Shown here: in pieces, positions 39,967 through 48,180 of the stretch
How the letters are laid out: every line of letters starts with the position of its first letter
Position numbering within the stretch: position 1 is the first letter of the stretch
Assembly: GCA_021324355.1 (NCBI GenBank)
Contig: JAJPJD010000033.1
Coordinates: forward strand, 1 to 51,657
DNA length: 51,657 nt
Reading direction: 5' to 3'
Source of the DNA: Actinomycetota bacterium
GTDB lineage: Bacteria > Actinomycetota > Acidimicrobiia > Acidimicrobiales > RAAP-2
Program-made: the position numbers and the translations under genes
The notes under the pieces: generated by a model
What the model saw: only the letters and a program-made list of their open reading frames with translations
What the model was told of the DNA's origin: nothing
Databases searched by the model: none

Positions 39967-41114
39967 GCCCGACCAACGGGCGTGCCGCAGTGGCCATCGT
40001 CGGGGCAGCCGAGACCACCCGGCTGGGGGTGATTCCCGACGTGGCCGAGATCGAGCTCCATGCCGACGCGGTCCGCAACGCCCTCTCGGACTGCGGGCTG
40101 AGCGTGCGGGACATCGATGGCATCGCCTGCACGGCCAACCCGGTCGCGCTCGCCCACTACCTCGGCATCACCCCGACCTACCTCGACGGAACGAGCGTCG
40201 GCGGTTGCTCCTTCATGCTCCACGTCCGGCATGCGGCCGCCGCGCTGCGAAGCGGCCTGTGCCAGGCGGTCCTGGTGACCCACGGCCAGTCGGGGCGCTC
40301 CCGAGTGGGGGTGGGCGGCCGAGGCGGCGACCCGTCCTCGCTGCAAGGCCAGTTCGAGGCCCCCTACGGCCCGACCGGTCCGCCGACCCTGTTCCCGATC
40401 GGCGTCCTTCGCTACATGAAGGAGTTCGGCCTCACCCATGAGCAGCTGGCCTCGGTGGCGGTGGTCCAGCGTCAGTGGGCCGCCCGAAACCCCCGGGCGA
40501 TGATGCGGGACCCGATCACCGTCGACGACGTCTTGTCGTCTCGGATGATCGCCTACCCGATCCACCTGCTCGAGTGCTGCCTGGTGACCGACGGCGGGGG
40601 CGCTCTGGTGCTCACCAGCGCGCCGCGGGCTCGGGACCTCCCCCAGCCGCCGGTCTACATCCTGGGGACCGGCGAGTCTTCCGAGACGCCGATGGTCTCC
40701 CAGATGGAGGACTTCACCAGCTCGCGGGCGTTCCGGGTGTCGGGGGCGAAGGCCTTCGCCGAGGCCGGGATCACTCCGGCCGACGTCGACCACCTGATGA
40801 TCTACGACGCCTTTGCCCACCTGCCGATCTACGGCCTGGAGGACCTGGGCTTCGTGGGTCGCGGCGAGGCCGGAGCGTTCATCGAGGCCGGCAACACGGC
40901 CCCGGGCGGCCGGCTGCCGCTCAACACCAACGGTGGTGGCCTCTCCTACACCCACACCGGCATGTACGGGATGTTCGCCATCCAAGAGTCGGTGCGCCAG
41001 CTCCGGGGCACCGCTCCGGCCCAGGTCGACGGGGTCGAGGTGAGCGTCGCCCACGGGGTGGGCGGGATGTTCGCGGCCGCCGGGACCCTGGTCCTCTCCA
41101 ACCGGGAGCCCTGA
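39963..41114 (+). CDS. Thiolase-family protein (SCP-x/Ltp-like)
   Basis: The 383-residue protein has the thiolase fold: AAVAIVGAAETTRLGVIPDV, a Cys at the nucleophile position (VGGCSFMLHVRHAAAAL, about 81), HLLECCLVTDGGGALVL, and the C-terminal NTNGGGLSYTHTGMYGM and VAHGVGGMFAAAG His motifs. It is closest in pattern to sterol carrier/lipid-transfer thiolases that work with DUF35 partners. It is likely to catalyse the C-C cleavage step of the cluster. Substrate unknown. Confidence 0.9.
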   Translation: MSPTNGRAAVAIVGAAETTRLGVIPDVAEIELHADAVRNALSDCGLSVRDIDGIACTANPVALAHYLGITPTYLDGTSVGGCSFMLHVRHAAAALRSGLCQAVLVTHGQSGRSRVGVGGRGGDPSSLQGQFEAPYGPTGPPTLFPIGVLRYMKEFGLTHEQLASVAVVQRQWAARNPRAMMRDPITVDDVLSSRMIAYPIHLLECCLVTDGGGALVLTSAPRARDLPQPPVYILGTGESSETPMVSQMEDFTSSRAFRVSGAKAFAEAGITPADVDHLMIYDAFAHLPIYGLEDLGFVGRGEAGAFIEAGNTAPGGRLPLNTNGGGLSYTHTGMYGMFAIQESVRQLRGTAPAQVDGVEVSVAHGVGGMFAAAGTLVLSNREP

Positions 41115-41121
41115 CCCCGCC

Positions 41122-43110
41122 TCAACGCTGGGTCAAGACGTCGGCCAAGAAGCGCTCGACGACCCGGCGATCGGTGGTCCGGCGCATCGGCGGCAGGGCG
41201 GCGAGGAGGCTGTCGCGGTAGCGGGCCGTGGCCAGGCGAGAGTCGAGGATCGCGACCACCCCCCGGTCCTCGGCACTGCGGATGAGGCGACCGACCCCCT
41301 GGGCGAGCAAGGTGGCCGCCCGGGGCAAATCGACCAGGAAGAACGCAGCGTCGCCGGCTCGCTCCCGCCGGGCGTCGGTGACCGGGTCCCCGGGCCGAGG
41401 GAACGGGAGGCGGTCCAGCGTGACCAGACTGAGCGACCGGCCCGGCACGTCCACCCCCTGCCAGAACCCCAGGGTCGCGAACAGACACGAGGACTCCTCG
41501 GCCGCGAACGCCTCGAGCAGCCGCGGCTTGGGCAGCTCCCCCTGGACGTAGATCCGGTGGTCGAGGCGGCCGGCCAGGGCCGCCGCCGCGGCCTCGGTCG
41601 CCCGTCGGGAGGTGAACAGGGCGAGGGTGCGACCGCCGGCGGCCTCGATGAGCCATCCGAGCTCCTCGATCAGGGCCCGCTCGGCGTCGGCCCGCCGGCG
41701 GTCGGGCAGGTGGCGGGCCACGTACAGCAGGGCGTGAGTCGCGAAGTCGAACGGGCTGGGCACGGCCAGGCGCCGGGCCCCCTCCAGTCCGAGGCCGGCC
41801 TCGAGCCCGGTCGGGATGGTGGCGCTGGTCAGCACCGCTCCCACCGACCCCCAGAGGCGCTGGTTGAGCTCGGTCGAGACGTCCACCGGCGAGAGCCGCA
41901 GGACGGGGGATCGCCGGTCCCCGTCGACCCAGACCACGTCGCCGTCCCCCCCGGCGAGCAGCCGTGCCAGGTCCTCCGCCAAGTGGCCGGCGGCCCGGAG
42001 CACCCGGTTGAGCGCCGGGTGGTCGTCCCGGCCGGGGTCCCGCTCAGCCGCCCGGAGCCGGACGCTGAGCTCGTCGAGGCGGCTCCGGGCCAGGCCGACC
42101 AGCCCCTCGAGGTCCCGCGCTGGTACGCCGGCGCCGCCGGTCAGCCAGACCCGCTGGCCGAGGCGGACCCCGAGCAGCTCGGCCATCCGGTCGGCGACGT
42201 CGGCCACGCCGGCCGCCACCGGCGCGTCGTCCGCCGGGAGCAGGGCTCGGGCCGCCGCCCCCAGGGCCCGGAACCGCCCCGGGGCCACCTCCACCCCGAG
42301 ACTGGCCGTCATCACCGCTTCCAGTTCGTGGGCTTCGTCGAACACCACCACCTCGTGCGGGGGGAGGACCTCGCCCCCGGCTGCCAGGTGGGCGCCGTAG
42401 AGGTGGGTGTTGACCACGACCACGTCGGCCGCCTCGGCCCGGTCCCGAGCCGCCTCGGCGAAGCAGCGGCCGCCCGAGGGGCAGCGGAACGCCCCCGGGC
42501 ACTCGCGCGGCCCGACGCTCACCATCCCCCAGGCCTGGGCCGAGGGCTCGAAGGGCAGGTCGGCGCGGTCACCGGTCTCGGTGCCGGTGCTCCAGCGCAG
42601 GATCCGCCGGAGCTGCTCGGCCAGCCGGTCGGGGTCGGGCGGGGGACTCTCGGGCTCCTCGGTGGCGGCGGCCAGTGCTCCGAGCGCGGGCTGGGTGGCC
42701 CCGCCGCCCAGCTCGCTGGCCCGCTGCGCGCAGAGGTAGTTGGCCCGGCCCTTCAGCACCGCCCAGCGGAACGGCCGCCCGACGGCCGAGGCCACCAGGG
42801 GGAGGTCCTTGGTCGCCAGCTGGTCCTGCAGGGCGCGGGTGGCAGTGGCCACGACGACCTTGCGACCCGAGGTGGCCGCCGGGGCGAGATAGGCGAGCGA
42901 TTTGCCGGTCCCGGTGCCGGCCTGGACCACCAGGTGGGCGCCGCGGGCCATGGCCCGGGCCACCTCGGCTGCCATCTCCAGCTGGCCCGGGCGCTCCTCG
43001 CCGCCGCCGGGGAGGGCAGCCACGATCCGTCGCAGCAGCGCGGTGGCCGACCGGGCCGGGTCCGGCGCGCCGACCGGACCTTCGCCTCGCACCGCCCCCG
43101 TTCCGCTCAC
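41122..43110 (-). CDS. DinG/XPD-type Fe-S helicase
   Basis: The 662-residue superfamily 2 helicase has Walker A VQAGTGTGKSLAYLAP (about 64), four Cys for a 4Fe-4S cluster (NYLCAQRA; ECPGAFRCPSGGRCF), DEAH box VVFDEAHELE, and motif VI GVGRLIRSAEDRG. Such helicases unwind DNA with 5' to 3' polarity and resolve R-loops or damaged forks. The GTG at 43110 lies seven bases downstream of a TACGGT box. It is divergent from uppS with 82 bases between starts. Confidence 0.94.
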   Translation of the reverse strand: MSGTGAVRGEGPVGAPDPARSATALLRRIVAALPGGGEERPGQLEMAAEVARAMARGAHLVVQAGTGTGKSLAYLAPAATSGRKVVVATATRALQDQLATKDLPLVASAVGRPFRWAVLKGRANYLCAQRASELGGGATQPALGALAAATEEPESPPPDPDRLAEQLRRILRWSTGTETGDRADLPFEPSAQAWGMVSVGPRECPGAFRCPSGGRCFAEAARDRAEAADVVVVNTHLYGAHLAAGGEVLPPHEVVVFDEAHELEAVMTASLGVEVAPGRFRALGAAARALLPADDAPVAAGVADVADRMAELLGVRLGQRVWLTGGAGVPARDLEGLVGLARSRLDELSVRLRAAERDPGRDDHPALNRVLRAAGHLAEDLARLLAGGDGDVVWVDGDRRSPVLRLSPVDVSTELNQRLWGSVGAVLTSATIPTGLEAGLGLEGARRLAVPSPFDFATHALLYVARHLPDRRRADAERALIEELGWLIEAAGGRTLALFTSRRATEAAAAALAGRLDHRIYVQGELPKPRLLEAFAAEESSCLFATLGFWQGVDVPGRSLSLVTLDRLPFPRPGDPVTDARRERAGDAAFFLVDLPRAATLLAQGVGRLIRSAEDRGVVAILDSRLATARYRDSLLAALPPMRRTTDRRVVERFLADVLTQR

Positions 43111-43117
43111 CGCAGCG

Positions 43118-43123
43118 ACCGTA
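43118..43123 (-). promoter_or_regulatory. Leaderless -10 of the dinG-type gene
   Basis: On the minus strand TACGGT is followed by seven bases and the GTG start at 43110, in the 82-bp gap shared with uppS. Confidence 0.45.
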
Positions 43124-43179
43124 CTGCCTCGCCGAGGCCCCGAGGCCGGGACCGGCACCGGGGCTCGGGCCCCCGGCGG

Positions 43180-43185
43180 TAGTTT
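43180..43185 (+). promoter_or_regulatory. Leaderless -10 of uppS
   Basis: TAGTTT lies seven bases before the GTG at 43193. It faces the dinG-type promoter (43118-43123); the two hexamers are under 60 bp apart. Confidence 0.45.
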
Positions 43186-43192
43186 CGCCACG

Positions 43193-43969
43193 GTGATCCG
43201 CCGCTCGAGCTCTGCCGCCGCTGCTCGCCCGGTGGCCGGCGCCAAGGTCCATCCGGTTCCGCCGGAGCTGGACCGCAGCCGCCTCCCGGTGCACGTCGCG
43301 TGCGTCATGGATGGCAACGGACGCTGGGCCGCCCAGCGCGGCCTGCCCCGGACCGAGGGTCACATCGCCGGCGAAGAAGCGCTGTTCGATGTGGTGAACG
43401 GGGCGCTTGAGATCGGGCTGCGCTGGTTCACCGTGTACGCGTTCTCGACCGAGAACTGGCGTCGCCCCCCCGACGAGGTCCGGTTCCTCATGAACTTCAA
43501 CGAGACCCTCCTCGCCCGGCGCCGGGACGAGCTCAACCGTCGGGGGGTCCGCATCCGCTTTGCCGGCCGGCCGGACCGCCGCATCCCCCGGCGGGTCCAG
43601 CGAGCGATGGACGAGGCGACCGCCTTGACCGAGCGGAACCGGACCATGACCCTCACGTTGGCCTTCAACTACGGGGGACGGGCCGAGATCGTCGACGCGG
43701 TGCGGGCCATCGTCCGGGACCGAGTGCCGGCGGAGCGGGTCAACGAGCGGACCATCAGCGCCAGGCTGTACTACCCCGACATGCCCGACCCGGACCTGGT
43801 GATCCGCAGCTCAGGCGAGTACCGCTTGTCCAACTTCTTCCTGTGGGAGCTCGCCTACAGCGAACTGGTGTTCTCCCCCCGCTACTGGCCGGACTTCACG
43901 AGCGCCGACCTGTACGCCGCGATCGTCGAGTTCCAGCGGCGGCACCGCCGCTACGGGGGGGTGTCGTGA
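43193..43969 (+). CDS. uppS: Isoprenyl (undecaprenyl) diphosphate synthase
   Basis: The 258-residue cis-prenyltransferase carries the VACVMDGNGRWAAQRGL signature with the catalytic Asp, FTVYAFSTENWRRP, and the C-terminal PDPDLVIRSSGEYRLSNFFL. It makes the polyprenyl carrier lipid for cell-wall synthesis. GTG 43193 is used; the first 25 residues are poorly conserved. A small membrane gene overlaps at its end, then recO. Confidence 0.95.
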   Translation: MIRRSSSAAAARPVAGAKVHPVPPELDRSRLPVHVACVMDGNGRWAAQRGLPRTEGHIAGEEALFDVVNGALEIGLRWFTVYAFSTENWRRPPDEVRFLMNFNETLLARRRDELNRRGVRIRFAGRPDRRIPRRVQRAMDEATALTERNRTMTLTLAFNYGGRAEIVDAVRAIVRDRVPAERVNERTISARLYYPDMPDPDLVIRSSGEYRLSNFFLWELAYSELVFSPRYWPDFTSADLYAAIVEFQRRHRRYGGVS

Positions 43970-44160
43970 TCTTCACCCGGATCGCCTGGGTCGCCGGCCT
44001 GGCAGCGTTCGCCGGCCTGTGCTGGCTGGCCGTGCTGGGCTTCCCGCCGGCCGGCCCGCTGGTGGTGACCGCGGTGGTGCTGGTCGCCCTCATCGCCGGG
44101 GGGAGCGCCCTGCGCGGTCGCTCTGCGCCCAAGGGCCCGGGGGGTGGACACCCCCGGTGA
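43966..44160 (+). CDS. Small membrane protein between uppS and recO
   Basis: The 64-residue protein has two hydrophobic segments (about 4-24, IAWVAGLAAFAGLCWLAVLG, and 28-46) and a basic Gly/Pro-rich tail. It starts by GTGA overlap with uppS and ends by GTGA overlap with recO, which is the main evidence that it is translated. No family is recognised; the role is unknown. Confidence 0.65.
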   Translation: MIFTRIAWVAGLAAFAGLCWLAVLGFPPAGPLVVTAVVLVALIAGGSALRGRSAPKGPGGGHPR

Positions 44161-44891
44161 CCCTCTACCGGGACCGCGGGGTGGTGTTGCGGACCCACAA
44201 GCTGGGCGAGGCCGACCGGATCGTGGTGCTGGCCACCGAACACCGGGGCAAGGTCCGGGCGGTGGCCAAGGGAGTCCGTCGGACCTCGAGCCGGTTCGGG
44301 TCGCGCCTCGAGCCCCTCAGCCATGTCCGCCTGCTGTGTTGGCACGGCCGGGGCGAGCTCGACACCGTGGACCAGGTCGAGGTGGTGGACCATTTCCGGG
44401 CGGTCCGGGAGAACCTGGAGAAGATGACCGCCGGCCTGGCACTGCTCGAGGTGGTGGACCAGCTGTCCCAGGAGGGCCACGCCGATCCGGCGCTGTACAC
44501 GATGCTGGTCGGGGCCCTGCGGGCCCTGGCTGACCCGGCCACCGAGGCCGCGGTGGTCCCGCCGGCCTTCTTCCTGAAAGCGCTGGTGCTGGAGGGGGCC
44601 GGGCCGGTGGTCGAGGCGTGCGCGGCCTGTGGCCGGGCGGAGCCCGAGGTCGAGCTGGTGGCGTTCGACCTGACCGAGGGGGGCGTGCTGTGCCGGGGTT
44701 GTCGTCGCGGCCGGCCGATGAGCGCCGATGCGCTCGCCTTGCTCCGCCGCATCCTGGGTGGCGGGCTGGGAGCGGTCCTGCGGTCGCCGCCGGGGGCCGG
44801 GGCAGCCGAGCTGGCCCAGCTGGCCACCGAGGCCATGGAGGCGCACCTGGATCGCCGGCTGCGGGCGGTGCGCTCGGCGCCCAACCCGTGA
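44157..44891 (+). CDS. recO: DNA repair protein RecO
   Basis: The 244-residue protein has an N-terminal OB domain (VTLYRDRGVVLRTHKLGEAD; HRGKVRAVAKGVRR), a helical middle and a four-Cys zinc site in the C-terminal domain (EACAACGRAE and VLCRGCRRGR). RecO loads RecA on SSB-coated DNA with RecR. GTG start overlaps the small membrane gene. Close linkage with uppS and hemW gives a coupled transcript. Confidence 0.95.
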   Translation: MTLYRDRGVVLRTHKLGEADRIVVLATEHRGKVRAVAKGVRRTSSRFGSRLEPLSHVRLLCWHGRGELDTVDQVEVVDHFRAVRENLEKMTAGLALLEVVDQLSQEGHADPALYTMLVGALRALADPATEAAVVPPAFFLKALVLEGAGPVVEACAACGRAEPEVELVAFDLTEGGVLCRGCRRGRPMSADALALLRRILGGGLGAVLRSPPGAGAAELAQLATEAMEAHLDRRLRAVRSAPNP

Positions 44892-46006
44892 GCGAGTGGC
44901 CGCTGCCGGTCGACCCCGAGGCGCTCGGGGTCTACGTCCACGTGCCGTTCTGCCGGCGGCGCTGCGACTACTGCGCCTTCGCGACCTACGTCGACCGGGA
45001 CCACCTGATGGCCGACTACGTCGGCGCGCTGCGGCGCGAGCTGGCGGCCGCGCTCGACGCCGGTCGGCTCCAGCCGGCCCGGGCGGTCTACGTCGGCGGC
45101 GGCACCCCGTCGCGGCTGGCGGCCGAGGAGCTGGCCTCGGTGCTGGCGGCCATCCCTCGCCAGCCCGGGGCCGAGGTGAGCGTGGAGTGCAACCCCGAAG
45201 ACGTCACCCCGGCCCGCCTGGCGGTGTACCGCCAGGCGGGGGTCACCCGGGTGTCGCTCGGGGCCCAGGCGGTTGCCCCCCACGTGCTCGCCTCCCTGGG
45301 GCGCCACCACCGCTTCGAGGAGGTTGTGGCGGCGGCGGAGGCCCTGCGGGAGGCCGGGCTCGCCAGTTGGAACCTCGATCTCATCTTCGGCGCGGCGGCC
45401 GAGACCGACCGGGACTGGGTCCGAGCCCTCGAGGCAGCCCTCGAGCTCGAGCCTCCGCACGTGAGCGCCTACGCGCTGACGGTGGAGCCGGGGACCCCGC
45501 TCGCCGCCGACCCGACCAGGCACCCCGACGACGACGTCCAAGCCCGCCGGTACCGGGTGGCCGACGCCATCCTGTCGGCCGCCGGCTACCGCTGGGAGGA
45601 GATCTCCAACTGGGCCATGCCCGGCCACCACTGCCTGTACAACAACATCACCTGGTGGGGCGGCGACTATCTGGGCTTCGGCGCCGCCGCGCACTCCCAT
45701 CGGGGCCGGGCGCGCTGGTGGAACGTGCGCCGCCCGGAGCGCTACATCGCGCTGGTCGGCGCGGGCGCGCCAGTGGTTGCCGGCTCCGAGACCCTGACCG
45801 AAGCCCAGCGAGCGTTCGAGACCCTGAGCCTTTCCCTTCGCACACCCCGTGGGGTGCCTGCGGCCGCCCTCCCGCCGAGCGAGGAGTTGGCCGGCCTGGT
45901 CGAGTGGGCCGACGGCCGGGCCGTCCTCACCGTGGCCGGCCGACTGCTGGCCAGCGACGTGTCCCTACGCGTGCAGATCCCGGGCTCCGGTGCCCCGGTT
46001 CGGTGA
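44888..46006 (+). CDS. hemW: HemW-like radical SAM protein
   Basis: The 372-residue protein has the radical SAM motif CRRRCDYC (about 22-29) preceded by VYVHVPF, as in HemW, then VYVGGGTPSRLAAEEL and SVECNPEDVTPARL. HemW binds heme and is thought to insert heme into respiratory enzymes; older names call it oxygen-independent coproporphyrinogen oxidase-like. The Cys count (three in CxxxCxxC) fits HemW, not the true HemN, which has an extra motif. GTG overlaps recO stop. In many actinobacteria hemW lies upstream of hrcA; here it follows recO. Confidence 0.93.
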   Translation: MSEWPLPVDPEALGVYVHVPFCRRRCDYCAFATYVDRDHLMADYVGALRRELAAALDAGRLQPARAVYVGGGTPSRLAAEELASVLAAIPRQPGAEVSVECNPEDVTPARLAVYRQAGVTRVSLGAQAVAPHVLASLGRHHRFEEVVAAAEALREAGLASWNLDLIFGAAAETDRDWVRALEAALELEPPHVSAYALTVEPGTPLAADPTRHPDDDVQARRYRVADAILSAAGYRWEEISNWAMPGHHCLYNNITWWGGDYLGFGAAAHSHRGRARWWNVRRPERYIALVGAGAPVVAGSETLTEAQRAFETLSLSLRTPRGVPAAALPPSEELAGLVEWADGRAVLTVAGRLLASDVSLRVQIPGSGAPVR

Positions 46007-46022
46007 GGGGCGGGGACTGCCC

Positions 46023-46028
46023 TATCCT
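46023..46028 (+). promoter_or_regulatory. Leaderless -10 of glyS
   Basis: TATCCT followed by exactly six bases and ATG 46035. It fixes the start; the frame open upstream into hemW is then not used. Confidence 0.55.
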
Positions 46029-46034
46029 GCCCCG

Positions 46035-47384
46035 ATGAGCTCGGGCACCCCTGGCGAGACCAGCGCCGCCGACGCCGTGATGGACAAGGTGGTGAACCTG
46101 TGCAAGCGGCGCGGGTTCATCTTCCCGTCGGCCGAGATCTACGGCGGCTTCCGGTCCACCTACGACTACGGGCCGTTGGGCGCCGCCATGCTGCGCAACG
46201 TGAAGGAGGCGTGGTGGCGGTCGATGGTCCGCCTGCGCGACGACGTGGTGGGCATCGACGCGGCCATCTTGTCGCCGGCGGCGGTGTGGGAGGCCTCGGG
46301 CCACCTCGAGAGCTTCACCGATCCCTTGGTCGACTGCCGCTCGTGCCACGAGCGCTGGCGGGCCGACCAGATCGAGGGAACCTGCCCGCGCTGCGGCTCG
46401 ACCGATCTGACCGAGGCCCGAGCCTTCCATCTCATGTTCAAGACGCACGCCGGCCCGGTCGAGGACGAGGCGACGGTCGCCTACCTGCGGCCCGAGACCG
46501 CCCAGGGGATGTTCACCAACTTCGCCAACGTGCTCACCACCACCCGCAAGCGACCGCCGTTCGGCATCGCCCAGGTCGGCAAGGCGTTCCGCAACGAGAT
46601 CACCCCGCAGAACTTCGTGTTCCGCACCCGGGAGTTCGAGCTCATGGAACTGGAGTACTTCGTGCCGCCGGCCGACGCCGAGCGATGGTTCGACTACTGG
46701 GTGCACGAGCGGCTGGGGTGGTTCACCGATCTCGGGATCCCCGGTGAGCTGCTCCGGGTTCGCGAGCACGAGGCCGACGAGCTCTCCCACTACTCAAAGC
46801 GGACGGTGGACATCGAGTTTCGGTTCCCGTGGGGCTGGGGCGAGCTGGAAGGGGTGGCCAACCGCGGGGACTACGACCTCACTGCGCACGCTCGAGCCTC
46901 CGGCCAGCGCCTCGAGGTCTTCGACCCCGCAACCGGCGAGCGCTACGTGCCCTACGTCATCGAGCCGGCGCTGGGCGCCACCCGGGCAATGATGGCCTTC
47001 CTCCTCGCCGCCTACCAAGAGGACGAGGTGGCGGGGGAGGCCCGCACGGTGCTCCGCCTGGACTGGCGGCTGGCCCCGGTCCAGGTGGCCGTGCTCCCGC
47101 TGTCCCGCAAGCCCGAACTGGAAGGCCTGGCCCGCCAGGTGCTCTCCATGCTCCAGCCGAGCTACCAGTGCGACTACGACGTCACCCAGTCGATCGGCCG
47201 CCGCTACCGGCGCCAGGACGAGGTGGGCACCCCGTGGTGCGTCACCATCGATTTCGACACGCTCGACGACCAGGCGGTCACCGTGAGGGACCGCGACAGC
47301 ACGGCCCAGGTCCGGGTGCCCATCGCGGAGCTGCTCGAGGAGCTGGCCGGCCGGGCTCGCCGGCCGGAGCTCAATCGGTCCTGA
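46035..47384 (+). CDS. glyS: Glycyl-tRNA synthetase, alpha2 type
   Basis: The 449-residue class II enzyme charges tRNA-Gly. It begins DKVVNLCKRRGFIFPSAEIY, then GFRSTYDYGPLGAAMLRNVK. A small zinc insertion follows (CRSCHERWRADQ; CPRCGS), then class II motif 2 (GIAQVGKAFRNEITP) and the anticodon-binding C-terminal domain (QVAVLPLSRKPELEGLA). The dimeric archaeal/eukaryal-like form is used in actinobacteria, rather than the alpha2beta2 GlyQS. The 3' end overlaps a convergent ABC permease gene by 14 bases. Confidence 0.96.
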   Translation: MSSGTPGETSAADAVMDKVVNLCKRRGFIFPSAEIYGGFRSTYDYGPLGAAMLRNVKEAWWRSMVRLRDDVVGIDAAILSPAAVWEASGHLESFTDPLVDCRSCHERWRADQIEGTCPRCGSTDLTEARAFHLMFKTHAGPVEDEATVAYLRPETAQGMFTNFANVLTTTRKRPPFGIAQVGKAFRNEITPQNFVFRTREFELMELEYFVPPADAERWFDYWVHERLGWFTDLGIPGELLRVREHEADELSHYSKRTVDIEFRFPWGWGELEGVANRGDYDLTAHARASGQRLEVFDPATGERYVPYVIEPALGATRAMMAFLLAAYQEDEVAGEARTVLRLDWRLAPVQVAVLPLSRKPELEGLARQVLSMLQPSYQCDYDVTQSIGRRYRRQDEVGTPWCVTIDFDTLDDQAVTVRDRDSTAQVRVPIAELLEELAGRARRPELNRS

Positions 47385-48180
47385 CGTACCGCCGGACCGC
47401 CAGCGGGACCAGCACCACCAGCAGGCCGACGCTCCAGGCCAGCGCTCCGAGCACCGGCCGGACGGTGGGCCCCCCGCTCATGAGGGCCCGGCAGCCGTCG
47501 ACCACCCGACTCACCGGCTGGTTGGTGGCGAAGGCCTGGAGCCATCCAGGCATCCGGTCGACCGGGACGAATGCCGACGAGGCGAAGGTGAACGGGAGCA
47601 GGACCGGGAAGGTGGCCAGCTGGGCGGTCTCCGGGCTGCGCACCGCCAGCCCGATCAGGGCGAAGCCCCAACTGATGGCCCAGGAGAACAGGAGCAAGAT
47701 GGCGAGGCCGGCCACGAACGCGAGGCCGGTGGTGTGGATCCGGAACCCGACCGCGAAGCCGAGCCCGGTCATGAGGAGCACCGAGCCGAGGTTGCGGGTC
47801 AGGTCCGACAGCGTCCGGCCGGTGACCACCGCGGCGCGGGCCATCGGCAGGGCTCGGAACCGCTCGATGATCCCTTTCTGGAGGTCCTCGGCCATCCCCA
47901 CGGCCGAGATCACCGAGCCGAAGGTCACGGTCTGCACGAAGATCCCCGGCATCAGGTAGTCGACGTAGGACCCGCGCACCCCGGAGATGGCCCCGCCGAA
48001 GACGTAGCGGAACAACAGGACGAGCATGAGCGGCTGGATGGCCGAGAAGACCACCGACTCGGGCAACCGCACCATGGCCACCAGCCACCGCCAGGCGATG
48101 GTGAGGCTGTCGTCGACCAGCCAGCGCAGCGAGGACGCCCTCCGCTCCTCGTGGACTCCCGGCAGCGTCCCGGCGGTCAT
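47371..48180 (-). CDS. ABC-2 transporter permease (DrrB-like)
   Basis: The 269-residue membrane protein has about six hydrophobic segments: near 44-62 (FSAIQPLMLVLLFRYVFG), 75-95, 130-160 (NLGSVLLMTGLGFAVGF), 168-190 (LAFVAGLAILLLFSWAI), 205-225 and 245-264. The ABC-2 signature is seen in KGIIERFRALPMARAAVVTG. It forms an exporter with the ATPase encoded just upstream on the same strand (GTGA/ATGA-type overlap at 48177-48180). DrrAB-like pairs export drugs or lipids; substrate unknown. Confidence 0.92.
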   Translation of the reverse strand: MTAGTLPGVHEERRASSLRWLVDDSLTIAWRWLVAMVRLPESVVFSAIQPLMLVLLFRYVFGGAISGVRGSYVDYLMPGIFVQTVTFGSVISAVGMAEDLQKGIIERFRALPMARAAVVTGRTLSDLTRNLGSVLLMTGLGFAVGFRIHTTGLAFVAGLAILLLFSWAISWGFALIGLAVRSPETAQLATFPVLLPFTFASSAFVPVDRMPGWLQAFATNQPVSRVVDGCRALMSGGPTVRPVLGALAWSVGLLVVLVPLAVRRYVRTD

